The notes beneath the pieces were generated by a model. That model saw nothing but the letters and a program-made list of their open reading frames with translations. It made no database searches and was not told the DNA's origin. This document shows positions 42,896 through 51,579 of a stretch of 64,000 bases of DNA, piece after piece. Made by a program: the position numbers and the translations under genes. The stretch's first letter is position 1, and each line of letters starts with the position of its first letter. Source of the DNA: CAWALV01 sp963782965 (GTDB lineage Bacteria; Actinomycetota; Actinomycetes; Acidothermales; Acidothermaceae); contig CAWALV010000002.1 in NCBI GenBank assembly GCA_963782965.1, positions 806,001 to 870,000 on the forward strand, given 5' to 3'.

Positions 42896-44472
42896 GCCCG
42901 GCCTCGATCCTCCCGAGCATGCTGAGCGCCGCCACCCCACCAGTCATCCCGACTCCGCATCTGGAGTACCGCGCGCTGGCGCCGATGCTCATCGTCTTCG
43001 GTGTCGCCTGTGTCGGCGTGCTGATCGAGGCGTTCGTGCCGCGCGCGCGCCGGGCGCTCACCCAGACCGTGCTCGCCCTTGCCGGGTTGGTCGCTGCGCT
43101 GGTGGTTGTCGTGAAGAACACCGGCCTCGCGCACACCATCGCTGCGCAGGGTGCGATCGCTGCCGATGGGCCCACCCTGTTCATCCAGGGCACCATTCTC
43201 GCCGTCTCGATCGGTGCTTTGCTGCTCATCGCCGACCGGTCGCTGGCTCCGAACGGTGACTTCGCCGCGCAGGCGGCAGACGTGCCGGGATCGCCGCAAG
43301 AGCGGGCGAGTCTGCAGGCCGGGTTCGGCCACACCGAGGTGTTCCCGCTCGCGATGTTTGCCGTCGGGGGCATGCTGTTGTTCCCCGCGGCCAACGACCT
43401 CATCATGATGTTCATCGCGCTCGAGGTGCTTTCGTTGCCCCTGTACCTGCTCGTCGGCATGGCCCGCCGCCGTCGACTGCTCTCCCAGGAAGCCGCGGTC
43501 AAGTACTTCCTGCTCGGCGCCTTCTCGTCGGCATTCTTCGTCTACGGCCTCGCCTTGGTGTACGGCTACGCGAAGTCGGTCGAGTTCGGCGACATCGCCA
43601 ACGCGCTGTCGTCGTCGTCGAGCGGCGACCCGCTGATCATCGTCGGCATGGCGCTCATCGGTATTTCCTTGCTGTTCAAGCTTTCCGGCGCACCGTTCCA
43701 CTGGTGGACCCCCGACGTCTACCAGGGTGCACCCACGCCGATCACCGCGTTCATGGCGGCGGGCACCAAGATCGCGGCGTTCGGCGCTTTGCTGCGGGCC
43801 TTCTTCGTCGCGTTCAACGGGCTGAGCTGGGACTGGCGGCCGATCATATGGGGCGTCGCGATCGCGACCATGGTGGTCGGCGCGATCATCGGAGTCACCC
43901 AGACAGACGTCAAGCGGTTGCTTGCGTACTCCTCGATCGCGCACGCCGGCTTCCTGCTGACCGCGTTCGCCGCCACGACCCGTTCGAGCGAGTCGAGCAT
44001 CTTGTTCTACCTGGTCGCCTACGGGTTCATGACGATAGGGGCGTTCGCCGTCGTGATGCTTGTCCGCGATCGCGACGGCGAGGCCAACCACCTGTCTCGC
44101 TGGGTCGGACTCGGCCGCCGTTCACCGGTGGTCGCCTCAATCTTCGCGCTCTTCCTGCTGGCCATGGCCGGCCTGCCACCGACCAGCGGCCTGTGGGCGA
44201 AGGTGGCTGTCTTCACCGCGGCGTACCAGGGCGGTGCGGCTCCGCTCGTCGTCGTCGGCCTCGTGGCGAGCGCGGTCACCGCCTACTACTACGTCCGGAT
44301 CATCGTCTTGATGTTCTTCCAGGAACCGGCCGTCGACGGACCCACGGTCCAGGCGCCGACCTTTCTCACGTCCGTAGCGATCACCCTTGGGGTAACGGTT
44401 ACCGTGGTCCTCGGGATCGTGCCGCAGCCGCTGCTCGATCTCGCCGGGAAGGCGGTTCCGTTCATCCGCTAG
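42892..44472 (+). CDS. nuoN: NADH-quinone oxidoreductase subunit N
   Basis: 526 residues from GTG 42892. MMFIALEVLSLPLYLLVG carries the conserved Glu; KLSGAPFHWWTPDVYQGAPT and LLAYSSIAHAGFLL are family blocks. Last of the fourteen nuo genes, followed after 21 bases by the polyprenyl synthase. Confidence 0.96.
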   Translation: MSPASILPSMLSAATPPVIPTPHLEYRALAPMLIVFGVACVGVLIEAFVPRARRALTQTVLALAGLVAALVVVVKNTGLAHTIAAQGAIAADGPTLFIQGTILAVSIGALLLIADRSLAPNGDFAAQAADVPGSPQERASLQAGFGHTEVFPLAMFAVGGMLLFPAANDLIMMFIALEVLSLPLYLLVGMARRRRLLSQEAAVKYFLLGAFSSAFFVYGLALVYGYAKSVEFGDIANALSSSSSGDPLIIVGMALIGISLLFKLSGAPFHWWTPDVYQGAPTPITAFMAAGTKIAAFGALLRAFFVAFNGLSWDWRPIIWGVAIATMVVGAIIGVTQTDVKRLLAYSSIAHAGFLLTAFAATTRSSESSILFYLVAYGFMTIGAFAVVMLVRDRDGEANHLSRWVGLGRRSPVVASIFALFLLAMAGLPPTSGLWAKVAVFTAAYQGGAAPLVVVGLVASAVTAYYYVRIIVLMFFQEPAVDGPTVQAPTFLTSVAITLGVTVTVVLGIVPQPLLDLAGKAVPFIR

Positions 44473-44493
44473 CACGAGGAGTGCGCATCGGGC

Positions 44494-45510
44494 ATGACTG
44501 ACAGCGCCGGCAAGACAGGTGAGGGCTCGCTGGGCCTGGTCGTGGTCGACGCCGGTCTCGAAGCAGACGTCCGCGCTGGGCTGACCGCGGTCGAGGCGTT
44601 GCTGCGCGACGCGGTCAAGAGCGACTACCCGTTCGTCACCGAGACCTCGCGCCACCTCGTCGAGGCCGGCGGGAAGCGTTTCCGGCCGCTGCTGGTGCTC
44701 CTCGCTGCGCAGTTCGGCGATCCGGCCGCGCCGGGCGTCGTGCCCGCCGCGGCGGTCGTCGAGTTGACCCACCTCGCGACCCTCTACCACGACGACGTCA
44801 TGGACGAAGCGTTGATGCGGCGGGGCACCATCAGTGCGAATGCGCGGTGGTCGAACACGATCGCGATCCTCACGGGCGACTTCTTGTTCTCCCGCGCCTC
44901 GGATTTGCTGGCTGACCTCGGGCCCGAAGCCGTTCGAATCCAGGCGCGGACCTTCGAACGTCTGGTGCAGGGCCAGATTCGCGAGACCATCGGGCCGGAG
45001 CCGGGCGCCGACCCGCTCGACCACTACTTGCAGGTGGTCGGCGACAAGACCGGCTCGCTCATCGCGACGTCCGCACGTTTCGGCGCGATGTTTTCGGGTG
45101 CGCCGGAGTGGATCGCTGACGTGATGATCCGTTACGGGGAGCGGATCGGCGTCGCGTTCCAACTCTCCGACGACTTGCTCGACGTGACAAGCGAGGTCAC
45201 AGAGTTCGGAAAGACGCCGGGAACCGACCTTCGCGAGGGCGTGGTCACGTTACCAGTGCTGCATGCCCGCCGCTCGACCGAACCGGGCGACTATCGACTG
45301 CTGGAACTTCTCGCCGGCGATCTCAACGACGACGACCGGCACAGTGAGACGCTCGCCTTGTTGCGCGCGCACCCCGCAATCCAGCGTGCCCGGGCCGATC
45401 TCGAGCGCTGGGCGAGCGATGCGCGAGAGACGTTGACACCTTTACCGGACGGCGCAGCGAAGCGTGCGTTGCAGGGCCTGTGCGACTTCGTCGTCGCCCG
45501 CACCCGCTGA
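44494..45510 (+). CDS. Polyprenyl diphosphate synthase (menaquinone side chain)
   Basis: 338 residues. First Asp-rich motif DDVMD (100-104) and second motif LSDDLLDV (about 225-232), with GGKRFRPLLVLLA, assign it to trans long-chain prenyl synthases. No bulky residue immediately upstream of the first motif marks a short-chain enzyme, and its place behind nuoN suggests it makes the octa- or nonaprenyl tail donor for MqnP. Chain length cannot be fixed. Confidence 0.92.
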   Translation: MTDSAGKTGEGSLGLVVVDAGLEADVRAGLTAVEALLRDAVKSDYPFVTETSRHLVEAGGKRFRPLLVLLAAQFGDPAAPGVVPAAAVVELTHLATLYHDDVMDEALMRRGTISANARWSNTIAILTGDFLFSRASDLLADLGPEAVRIQARTFERLVQGQIRETIGPEPGADPLDHYLQVVGDKTGSLIATSARFGAMFSGAPEWIADVMIRYGERIGVAFQLSDDLLDVTSEVTEFGKTPGTDLREGVVTLPVLHARRSTEPGDYRLLELLAGDLNDDDRHSETLALLRAHPAIQRARADLERWASDARETLTPLPDGAAKRALQGLCDFVVARTR

Positions 45511-45550
45511 TCTCGCGCCCTCCTCGAGCCTTTTCGAGCCGGCTCAGGCC

Positions 45551-45578
45551 ATGACAGCGTTTACATGCGCGCTATGGT
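45551..45578 (+). promoter_or_regulatory. Promoter and operator of the LacI-type gene
   Basis: ATGACA (45551-45556) and TATGGT (45573-45578) are 16 bases apart and form a plausible promoter. TGACAGCGTTTACA (45552-45565) overlaps the -35 and spacer and agrees with TGTAAACGTTTACA at 11 of 14 positions, which would allow autoregulation. Confidence 0.5.
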
Positions 45579-45636
45579 TTCGAAGCATCCGGCTCGACGA
45601 GGAGCTTGACGAGGAGAAGGACCAAGAGGGACGCGG

Positions 45637-46677
45637 GTGGGCGCCACGGACGGTGCGGTACCGGTGGTCGGCATCACGATTCGCGATGTCGCGCGGGAGG
45701 CCGGCGTGTCGACCGCGACCGTCTCTCGGGCCCTTCGCGGCCTGCCGAACGTCGACCCGATCACTCGCGAACACGTCCGCCGGGTGGCCGACCGTCTCGA
45801 CTACGTGATCTCGCCGGCGGCCTCCAGGCTGGCGAGCGGTCGCGCCGGCAGCATCGCCGTCATCACTCCGTTCGTGGCGCGCTGGTACTTCTCCAAGGTC
45901 TTGACCGGCGTCGAACGCGTGCTGCAACGCTCCGACCTCGACCTGCTGCTCTACAGCACCGGCGATCCGAGCGAACCCCATCGCGTGCCCCCGCATCGGC
46001 GCCTGCGCCGGCGGGTCGACGCGGTGCTCGTCATCGGGCTGCCCGCCCAAAGCCCCGACCTGCACGAGCTGTTCGAACTCGACCTTCCGGTCACGCTGAT
46101 CGGGTCGCGCAACGACGGCGTGGCGAGCGTGTCGATCGACGACGTCGAGGGTGCCCGGGCGGCCACCCAACACCTCATCAACCTGGGGCACGAGCGCATC
46201 GGGCTGATTTCCGGGCGGCCGCTCCCCACCCCGTTCGTCCCCGAACACGATCGGTTGGAGGGGTACCTGCAGGCGCTGTCGGCCTCCAATCTCGACCCGG
46301 ACGCCGCGTTGCACGTTCCGGGCTACTTCACGATCGAAGGTGGCGAGAACGCCATGACCTCGCTCCTCGCTCAGCGCAAGCCGCCGACGGCTGTTTTCGC
46401 GATGTCGGATGAGATGGCTTTCGGTGCCCTCCGCGCGCTCCGGCGCCATGGCCTGCAAGCTGGCCGCGATGTCTCTCTCGTCGGGTTCGACGGCCACGAA
46501 ATGGCCGATCTGCTCGAGCTGACAACCGTCAGCCAGCCGGCCGAGGAGTTGGGCGCCCTCGCGGCGCGTGCCCTCTTCGACCTTCTCGACAACCCCGACA
46601 ACCCGCCCGAGGCCCGGCAGTTACCCACGCAGCTTCACGTGCGGAGCTCGACCGCGATGCGCCGCGCGCTCGCCTGA
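45637..46677 (+). CDS. LacI-family transcriptional regulator
   Basis: 346 residues from GTG 45637. Helix-turn-helix and hinge at the N-terminus (TIRDVAREAGVSTATVSRAL, about 14-33), then a periplasmic-binding-like sensor domain (SIDDVEGARAATQHLINLGH). It faces the sugar ABC importer and three matching palindromes occur around the two units, so it most likely represses the importer until a sugar binds. Confidence 0.93.
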   Translation: MGATDGAVPVVGITIRDVAREAGVSTATVSRALRGLPNVDPITREHVRRVADRLDYVISPAASRLASGRAGSIAVITPFVARWYFSKVLTGVERVLQRSDLDLLLYSTGDPSEPHRVPPHRRLRRRVDAVLVIGLPAQSPDLHELFELDLPVTLIGSRNDGVASVSIDDVEGARAATQHLINLGHERIGLISGRPLPTPFVPEHDRLEGYLQALSASNLDPDAALHVPGYFTIEGGENAMTSLLAQRKPPTAVFAMSDEMAFGALRALRRHGLQAGRDVSLVGFDGHEMADLLELTTVSQPAEELGALAARALFDLLDNPDNPPEARQLPTQLHVRSSTAMRRALA

Positions 46678-46820
46678 TCCTCCTCGCCCAACCTCGCCGA
46701 AGGGTGTTGCCGAACCCAACGAACGGGCTAGGTTGGGGTGGAGTCCGCGTGTGCGGCGCCAGCCTTGGTGCGCCGACCCGCGCAGTTCGCTATGGCCCCA
46801 GGTGGCCACCGATGCCGAAC

Positions 46821-46834
46821 TGTAATCGTGTACA
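46821..46834. promoter_or_regulatory. LacI-type operator 1 before the sugar importer
   Basis: TGTAATCGTGTACA agrees with the ideal TGTAAACGTTTACA at 12 of 14 positions and keeps the central CG typical of this family. It lies 114 bases before the binding-protein start. Confidence 0.6.
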
Positions 46835-46886
46835 TCCATTTCTCTAGCCATTTTGCCTTGATCTGCTTCCACGCCCGGAGTAACGA

Positions 46887-46900
46887 TGTCAACGTTTGCA
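46887..46900. promoter_or_regulatory. LacI-type operator 2 before the sugar importer
   Basis: TGTCAACGTTTGCA agrees with TGTAAACGTTTACA at 12 of 14 positions. Its centre is 66 bases from operator 1, near six helical turns, which would suit a looped repressor tetramer. Confidence 0.6.
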
Positions 46901-46947
46901 GCCGGGCTGCCATCCGTTGCCCGGGCCGAGTTGCAGAGGAGAAATCA

Positions 46948-48414
46948 ATGACCTTGAGCTTGCCGTCTGGCAGGCCTCGTCGGCGCCTTGTGGCGGTGGG
47001 ATCGGGTCTCGCCGCGGTCTCGCTGTTGGCCGCCGCCTGTTCCAGCAGCAGCAAGGGTGGGACCGGGACCACGAGTTCCACCCCACCCGCCGGCGGAAGC
47101 AGTAGCACGTCCGCTTCGGCGTCCGGTTCGGCGACGGCGTCCGGTTCGGCTTCTGGGGCTTGTTCGCAGTACTCCGCGTACATGGGCCACTCGGGCACGA
47201 CCGTCTCCATGTTCGGCTCGATCATCAGCCCCGAGTCCGACTCTTTGAACAAGTCCTGGGCCGACTTCCAGAAGTGCACCGGCATCACCATCAAGTACGA
47301 AGGCTCCAACGACTTCGAGTCCCAGCTGACGGTCCGGGTGCAGGGCGGCACGGCTCCTGACCTCGCCATCATCCCGCAGCCCGGTCTGCTCCAGCAGATG
47401 GTCAAGCTCGGTGCCGTCAAGAAGCCACCGGCAGGCGTGGTGGCCAACGAGGACAAGTACTGGAACAAGGCCTGGAAGCAGTACGGCTCGGTCGACGGCA
47501 CGTTCTACGCTGCTCCGCAGAGCGCGAACATGAAGTCGCTCGTCTGGTACTCGCCGAAGATGTTCAGCCAGGCCGGCTACCAGGTGCCGACCACCTGGAA
47601 AGACCTCATGGCGCTGTCCGACAAGATTGCCGCCGACCACCCCGACTCCAAGCCGTGGTGCGGTGGCATCGGCTCCGGTACGGCGACCGGCTGGCCGGCC
47701 ACGGACTGGCTCGAGGAAGTCGTCCTTGGCCAGTACGGCGGCCAGGTCTATGACGACTGGGTGTCGCACAAGGTGAAGTTCGCGTCACCGCAGATCGAGG
47801 GTGCGATGAAGACCGTCGCCAACTGGATGCAGAACCCCAAGTACGTCAACGGCGGCTTCGGCGGTGTGTCCACGATCGCGACGACGACCTTCCAGGACGC
47901 CGGCAAGCCGATCGTCCCGAGCGTCAACAAGTGCTGGATGCTGCAGCAGGCGTCGTTCTACGCGGCGCAGTGGGCCACGATCGACCCGGCCCTGAAGGTT
48001 GGCCCGGACGGTGACGTCTTCGCCTTCAAGTTGCCGCCGGTCGACCCGAGCGTCACCAGCGACGAGGTCGAAGGTGGCGGCGAGTTCACCACTGCCTTCT
48101 CCGACCGTCCCGAGGTCCAGGCCGTGCAGACCTACCTGTCGTCTGCCGATTGGGCCACCAGCAGGGTCAAGGTCGCATCGGGTTGGGTCTCCGCGAACAA
48201 CGGTGTTCCCGCCGACGCGTACTCCAGCCCGATCGACCAACTGTCCGCGAAGTACCTCACCGACCAGTCGGCGACGTTCCGGTTCGACGCCTCCGACCTG
48301 ATGCCGGCAGCCGTCGGCTCCGGTGCGGAGTGGAAGGAGTTCACCAACTGGTTCGGCCAGGGCAAGTCGGTTGACGCCGTGGCCAAGGCAATCGACGCGG
48401 CGTGGCCGTCCTGA
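46948..48414 (+). CDS. Sugar ABC transporter substrate-binding lipoprotein
   Basis: 488 residues from ATG 46948 with GAGGAG 6 bases upstream. Lipobox LLAAAC (Cys31), a Ser/Gly-rich linker, then a family-1 binding protein domain (TAPDLAIIPQPGLLQQMV; WLEEVVLGQYGG). It resembles alpha-glucoside-type binding proteins; the sugar is not certain. No ATPase gene is in the cluster, so a shared MsiK-type ATPase elsewhere is expected. Confidence 0.9.
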   Translation: MTLSLPSGRPRRRLVAVGSGLAAVSLLAAACSSSSKGGTGTTSSTPPAGGSSSTSASASGSATASGSASGACSQYSAYMGHSGTTVSMFGSIISPESDSLNKSWADFQKCTGITIKYEGSNDFESQLTVRVQGGTAPDLAIIPQPGLLQQMVKLGAVKKPPAGVVANEDKYWNKAWKQYGSVDGTFYAAPQSANMKSLVWYSPKMFSQAGYQVPTTWKDLMALSDKIAADHPDSKPWCGGIGSGTATGWPATDWLEEVVLGQYGGQVYDDWVSHKVKFASPQIEGAMKTVANWMQNPKYVNGGFGGVSTIATTTFQDAGKPIVPSVNKCWMLQQASFYAAQWATIDPALKVGPDGDVFAFKLPPVDPSVTSDEVEGGGEFTTAFSDRPEVQAVQTYLSSADWATSRVKVASGWVSANNGVPADAYSSPIDQLSAKYLTDQSATFRFDASDLMPAAVGSGAEWKEFTNWFGQGKSVDAVAKAIDAAWPS

Positions 48415-48463
48415 TCGGGCGGAGCGACGCACGGCAGCCAACATCGTTGAGCTGAGCTAGAGA

Positions 48464-48503
48464 CCACCGTGGCCCGGAGGGAGTAACCTCCGGGCCACGG
48501 TGG
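48464..48503 (+). terminator. Perfect 17-bp hairpin between binding protein and permease
   Basis: CCACCGTGGCCCGGAGG, a 6-base loop GAGTAA, then the exact complement. No T-run follows. Such intra-operon hairpins usually protect or attenuate the mRNA so that the binding protein is made in excess over the permeases. Confidence 0.75.
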
Positions 48504-48573
48504 ATCGACGGGCCGCAGTGTTTCCCGGGCCGACTCACCGCACGCACCGGCCACCTGGAGATGGGAGTCAAGG

Positions 48574-49593
48574 GTGTTCGCGACGGCATCGAAGGCGGTC
48601 ACCACCGCATCGACCCTGTCGAACTCGGCCGGCAAAATCGGCCAAGTCCTCGCAGTCGTGGCTGTCTTCCTGGCGATCCTGCTGCTGATCTTCTTCGCAG
48701 CGGGCCGCGCGACGGGGCGGATCCAGCGGCCACTCACCATTACGATCTTCCTCGGTCCGGCCATCGTGCTGCTGCTTGTCGGGCTGGTCATTCCGGCGAT
48801 CCGCACGTTCTACCTGAGCCTGCACGGCGCTGAGCCGAGGGGCGCCAAGTACATCGGACTCGCGAACTACAGGTGGGCTTTCACCGACGGCCAGGAACAA
48901 CAGGTGCTCCTCAACACCCTGCTCTGGCTGATCATCGCTCCGATCGTGGCCACCGCGCTCGGCCTTCTGATCGCGCTTGCTGTCGACCGGATGAGGAGCC
49001 AGGCCGTCGTCAAGTCGCTCATCTTCATGCCGATGGCGATCTCCTTCGTGGGTGCCAGCATCATCTGGAAGTTCGTCTACGACTATCGCGATCCGAGCCA
49101 GCCACAGGACGGCCTGCTGAGCCAGGTCGCCATCTGGTTGGGCTGGAGCCATCCGCCGAACTGGATCTCGAGCCATCCGCTGAACAACTTCCTGCTCATG
49201 GTCATCATGATCTGGGTCGAGACCGGCTTCGCCATGGTGATTCTCTCGGCCGCGATCAAAGCGATCCCCGACGACGTCATCGAGGCTGCTCGCGTTGACG
49301 GCGCCTACGGCTTGCGCCTCTTCCGCAGCGTTCAGATCCCGATGATCCGCTCGACGCTGATCGTCGTCTTGACCACCGTGATGATCGCGACGCTGAAAAT
49401 CTTCGACATCGTCAGAACGATGACCGGAGGCAACTTCGGCACGAACACGCTCTCGAACGACATGTATTCGAAGACATTCGTCGAGTTCAACTACGGGCGC
49501 GGTTCGGCCCTGGCGATCATCATCTTCGTCGCCGTCGTTCCACTTCTCATCTACAACATCGTGCAGTTGCGGAAGGAGCGGTCGACCCGATGA
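48574..49593 (+). CDS. Sugar ABC transporter permease (MalF-like)
   Basis: 339 residues from GTG 48574. Six or so helices in the binding-protein-dependent permease fold, with an extra N-terminal helix; the EAA loop that docks the ATPase reads EAARVDGAYGLRLFRSV. The stop overlaps the next start (ATGA), coupling the two permeases. Confidence 0.92.
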   Translation: MFATASKAVTTASTLSNSAGKIGQVLAVVAVFLAILLLIFFAAGRATGRIQRPLTITIFLGPAIVLLLVGLVIPAIRTFYLSLHGAEPRGAKYIGLANYRWAFTDGQEQQVLLNTLLWLIIAPIVATALGLLIALAVDRMRSQAVVKSLIFMPMAISFVGASIIWKFVYDYRDPSQPQDGLLSQVAIWLGWSHPPNWISSHPLNNFLLMVIMIWVETGFAMVILSAAIKAIPDDVIEAARVDGAYGLRLFRSVQIPMIRSTLIVVLTTVMIATLKIFDIVRTMTGGNFGTNTLSNDMYSKTFVEFNYGRGSALAIIIFVAVVPLLIYNIVQLRKERSTR

Positions 49594-50540
49594 GTGCCAC
49601 TGCTGAAGTCGAAGCCACTCCGGCGGTCCGGCCCGGCGGCGCCACCGAGATTCGCAAAGCATTCGGGACCAAACTCGCGTCGGTCCTGGTCGTGCTCCTG
49701 ACTATCGTCTGGACCATTCCGACCTTCGGGCTGCTGGTCACCTCCTTCCGTCCGGGAAACGACGTGTCGAAATCGGGATGGTGGAACTTCTTCGCCCACC
49801 CGCACTTCACGTGGGACAACTACCACCAGGTGCTCTTTGTCGGGGGCTACGGCGTAACCGGTGGCATCATCCCGTATCTGGTGAACTCGTTGGCCATCAC
49901 GATCCCGGCAACGGTGTTCTCACTCGTTTTCGCGTCGATGGCCGCGTATTGCTTGGCTTGGGTGCGGTTCAGGGGCAGCGACACCGTCTTCTTCGTCATC
50001 TTCGCCCTGCAGGTTGTGCCCCTCCAGCTCTCGCTGGTGCCGTTGCTGCGACTGTTCAACGACGGCGCGCACATCGGTAGCGTGCCGATCTTCCCCGACC
50101 TCCATCTGGGAGGCACGCTCTATCAGGTGTGGATTCCGCACACCATGTTCGCGATGCCGCTTGCCATTTTCCTGCTGCACAACTTCATGTCCCAGCTGCC
50201 CCGTGACCTGATGGAGGCCGCTCGCGTCGATGGGGCGAATCACTTCCGCATCTTCCGCACGATCGTGCTGCCGCTCATCACGCCAGCGCTGGCGTCGTTC
50301 GCCATCTTCGAGTTCTTGTGGGTGTGGAACGACCTGTTGGTCGCGCTGACCTTCGGTGGCGGCTCGGCCAAGTCGCAGCCGGTCACCGCCCGGCTGGCCC
50401 AGTTGGTCGGGCAGTACGGCTCGCGGTGGCAGTTGCTCACGGCGGGTGCATTCATAGCCTTGATCATCCCGCTGGCGGTGTTCTTCGCCCTGCAACGCTA
50501 CTTCGTCCGCGGGCTGCTGGCCGGCTCGGTGAAGGGCTGA
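49590..50540 (+). CDS. Sugar ABC transporter permease (MalG-like)
   Basis: 316 residues. Six helices and EAA loop EAARVDGANHFRIFRTI. Partner of the preceding permease. No nucleotide-binding subunit follows; the next gene is convergent, 22 bases away. Confidence 0.93.
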   Translation: MSATAEVEATPAVRPGGATEIRKAFGTKLASVLVVLLTIVWTIPTFGLLVTSFRPGNDVSKSGWWNFFAHPHFTWDNYHQVLFVGGYGVTGGIIPYLVNSLAITIPATVFSLVFASMAAYCLAWVRFRGSDTVFFVIFALQVVPLQLSLVPLLRLFNDGAHIGSVPIFPDLHLGGTLYQVWIPHTMFAMPLAIFLLHNFMSQLPRDLMEAARVDGANHFRIFRTIVLPLITPALASFAIFEFLWVWNDLLVALTFGGGSAKSQPVTARLAQLVGQYGSRWQLLTAGAFIALIIPLAVFFALQRYFVRGLLAGSVKG

Positions 50541-50562
50541 CGCCGGGCCTAGCCGCCTACGC

Positions 50563-51546
50563 CTAGACCTGAACGCCGCCGCTGCCTGCGTCACCGGGGC
50601 CGTACACGTCGCCGCCGCCGGTGCCGGGCTTGCCTGCGGCGGCCTCGCGCAGGTGAGTCGCGGCCTCGATGCCGAGGTGTTCCGCCGTTTGCGTCACTGC
50701 CGACTTGCTGTTCCCGTAGACGTAGACGCCGGAGAAGTAGTCGCCGTCGAACTGGTAGACGATGGCGGTCCACACCGTCGCACCTTGCGACTGGCTCGCG
50801 AAAGTCAGCACCTGGTGGTCGGTCACCAGGCCGCCGACGCCGGTGACCACCTGCACCTGGGTCGTCGTCGTCGTGCCGGTGGTGAACGTGGAAGGACACG
50901 TTGCGATCGCTTGACTGAGCTCGCCGAAAGCGGCGCGCGCTGCTCCGGGCTGGTACTTGACGACCTCGTTGCTCGCAAAGCCTTGCTCGCCGACGTACTC
51001 GACCTGCACCCTCAGCGCCCGATTGGTCTCGGTCGTGTACGTGTAGTTGCAGAAGTCCAGGGTGGCCTGGCCGACGGCATCGCGGCCGCCCGGAATGAGT
51101 GCCATGCGCGTGTCGGGGCCGAAGCCAGCGGGGGAGAGCAAGTAGCTGTCCAGCGGGCCGGTCGAGGTCGCAGACGCGGAGGGCGAAGGCGCGGTTTCGT
51201 CACTTGGTGAGGGTGCGGTCCCGTCGTTGGGTGAGGGTGCGGTCCCGTCGCTCGGCGAAACCACCGGCGGTTGCGCTGCCGCCACACTCGGCGACCCGCT
51301 TGCCGATTGCGTTCGCGAACCGTGGTGCGGGCCCGTCGCCAGGTATGCGGCACCGCCGCCGACGACGACTACCGCCGCGACGACGGCGGCGACCACGCCG
51401 GACCGAGGGCGCCTTTCGCCGTTGGACGACGACAAGGTGTCGCCGGCGAACGGGTTGTCGCCCGACCGCGGGTAGGGCGTGGCATACGGGTTCGGGTTCG
51501 CCCACACCGGGTCAGGCTGCGAATGACTCTGGTCGTCCTCACTCAT
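50563..51546 (-). CDS. Membrane-anchored extracytoplasmic protein, unknown function
   Basis: 327 residues from ATG 51546. Cytoplasmic N-terminus rich in Asp/Pro/Asn, one helix (GVVAAVVAAVVVVGGGAAYLA), then a Ser/Pro repeat linker and an outer domain of about 190 residues with two Cys (DFCNYTY, ATCPSTF). The architecture resembles the outer sensor part of actinobacterial kinases but no kinase domain is present. Probably transcribed downstream of korB. Its ribosome-binding site lies in a hairpin loop. Confidence 0.7.
   Translation of the reverse strand: MSEDDQSHSQPDPVWANPNPYATPYPRSGDNPFAGDTLSSSNGERRPRSGVVAAVVAAVVVVGGGAAYLATGPHHGSRTQSASGSPSVAAAQPPVVSPSDGTAPSPNDGTAPSPSDETAPSPSASATSTGPLDSYLLSPAGFGPDTRMALIPGGRDAVGQATLDFCNYTYTTETNRALRVQVEYVGEQGFASNEVVKYQPGAARAAFGELSQAIATCPSTFTTGTTTTTQVQVVTGVGGLVTDHQVLTFASQSQGATVWTAIVYQFDGDYFSGVYVYGNSKSAVTQTAEHLGIEAATHLREAAAGKPGTGGGDVYGPGDAGSGGVQV
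51182..51253 (-). repeat. 3 x 24-bp tandem repeat in the linker of the anchored protein
   Basis: Three 24-base units, the last two differing at two positions, encode an Asp-Gly-Thr-Ala-Pro-Ser-Pro-type linker right after the helix. Confidence 0.85.
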
Positions 51547-51573
51547 GGTGCCCGTGCCTTTCGCACCGGCACC
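51547..51573 (-). promoter_or_regulatory. Hairpin directly abutting the start codon of the anchored protein
   Basis: GGTGCCCGTGC (51547-51557) pairs with GCACCGGCACC (51563-51573), 10 of 11 pairs, with a 5-base loop. Read on the minus strand the loop and first stem base form GAAAGG, the only Shine-Dalgarno candidate, and the stem ends exactly at the ATG. It may act as an attenuator between korB and this gene, or as a translational gate. Confidence 0.55.
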
Positions 51574-51579
51574 GAGCGA

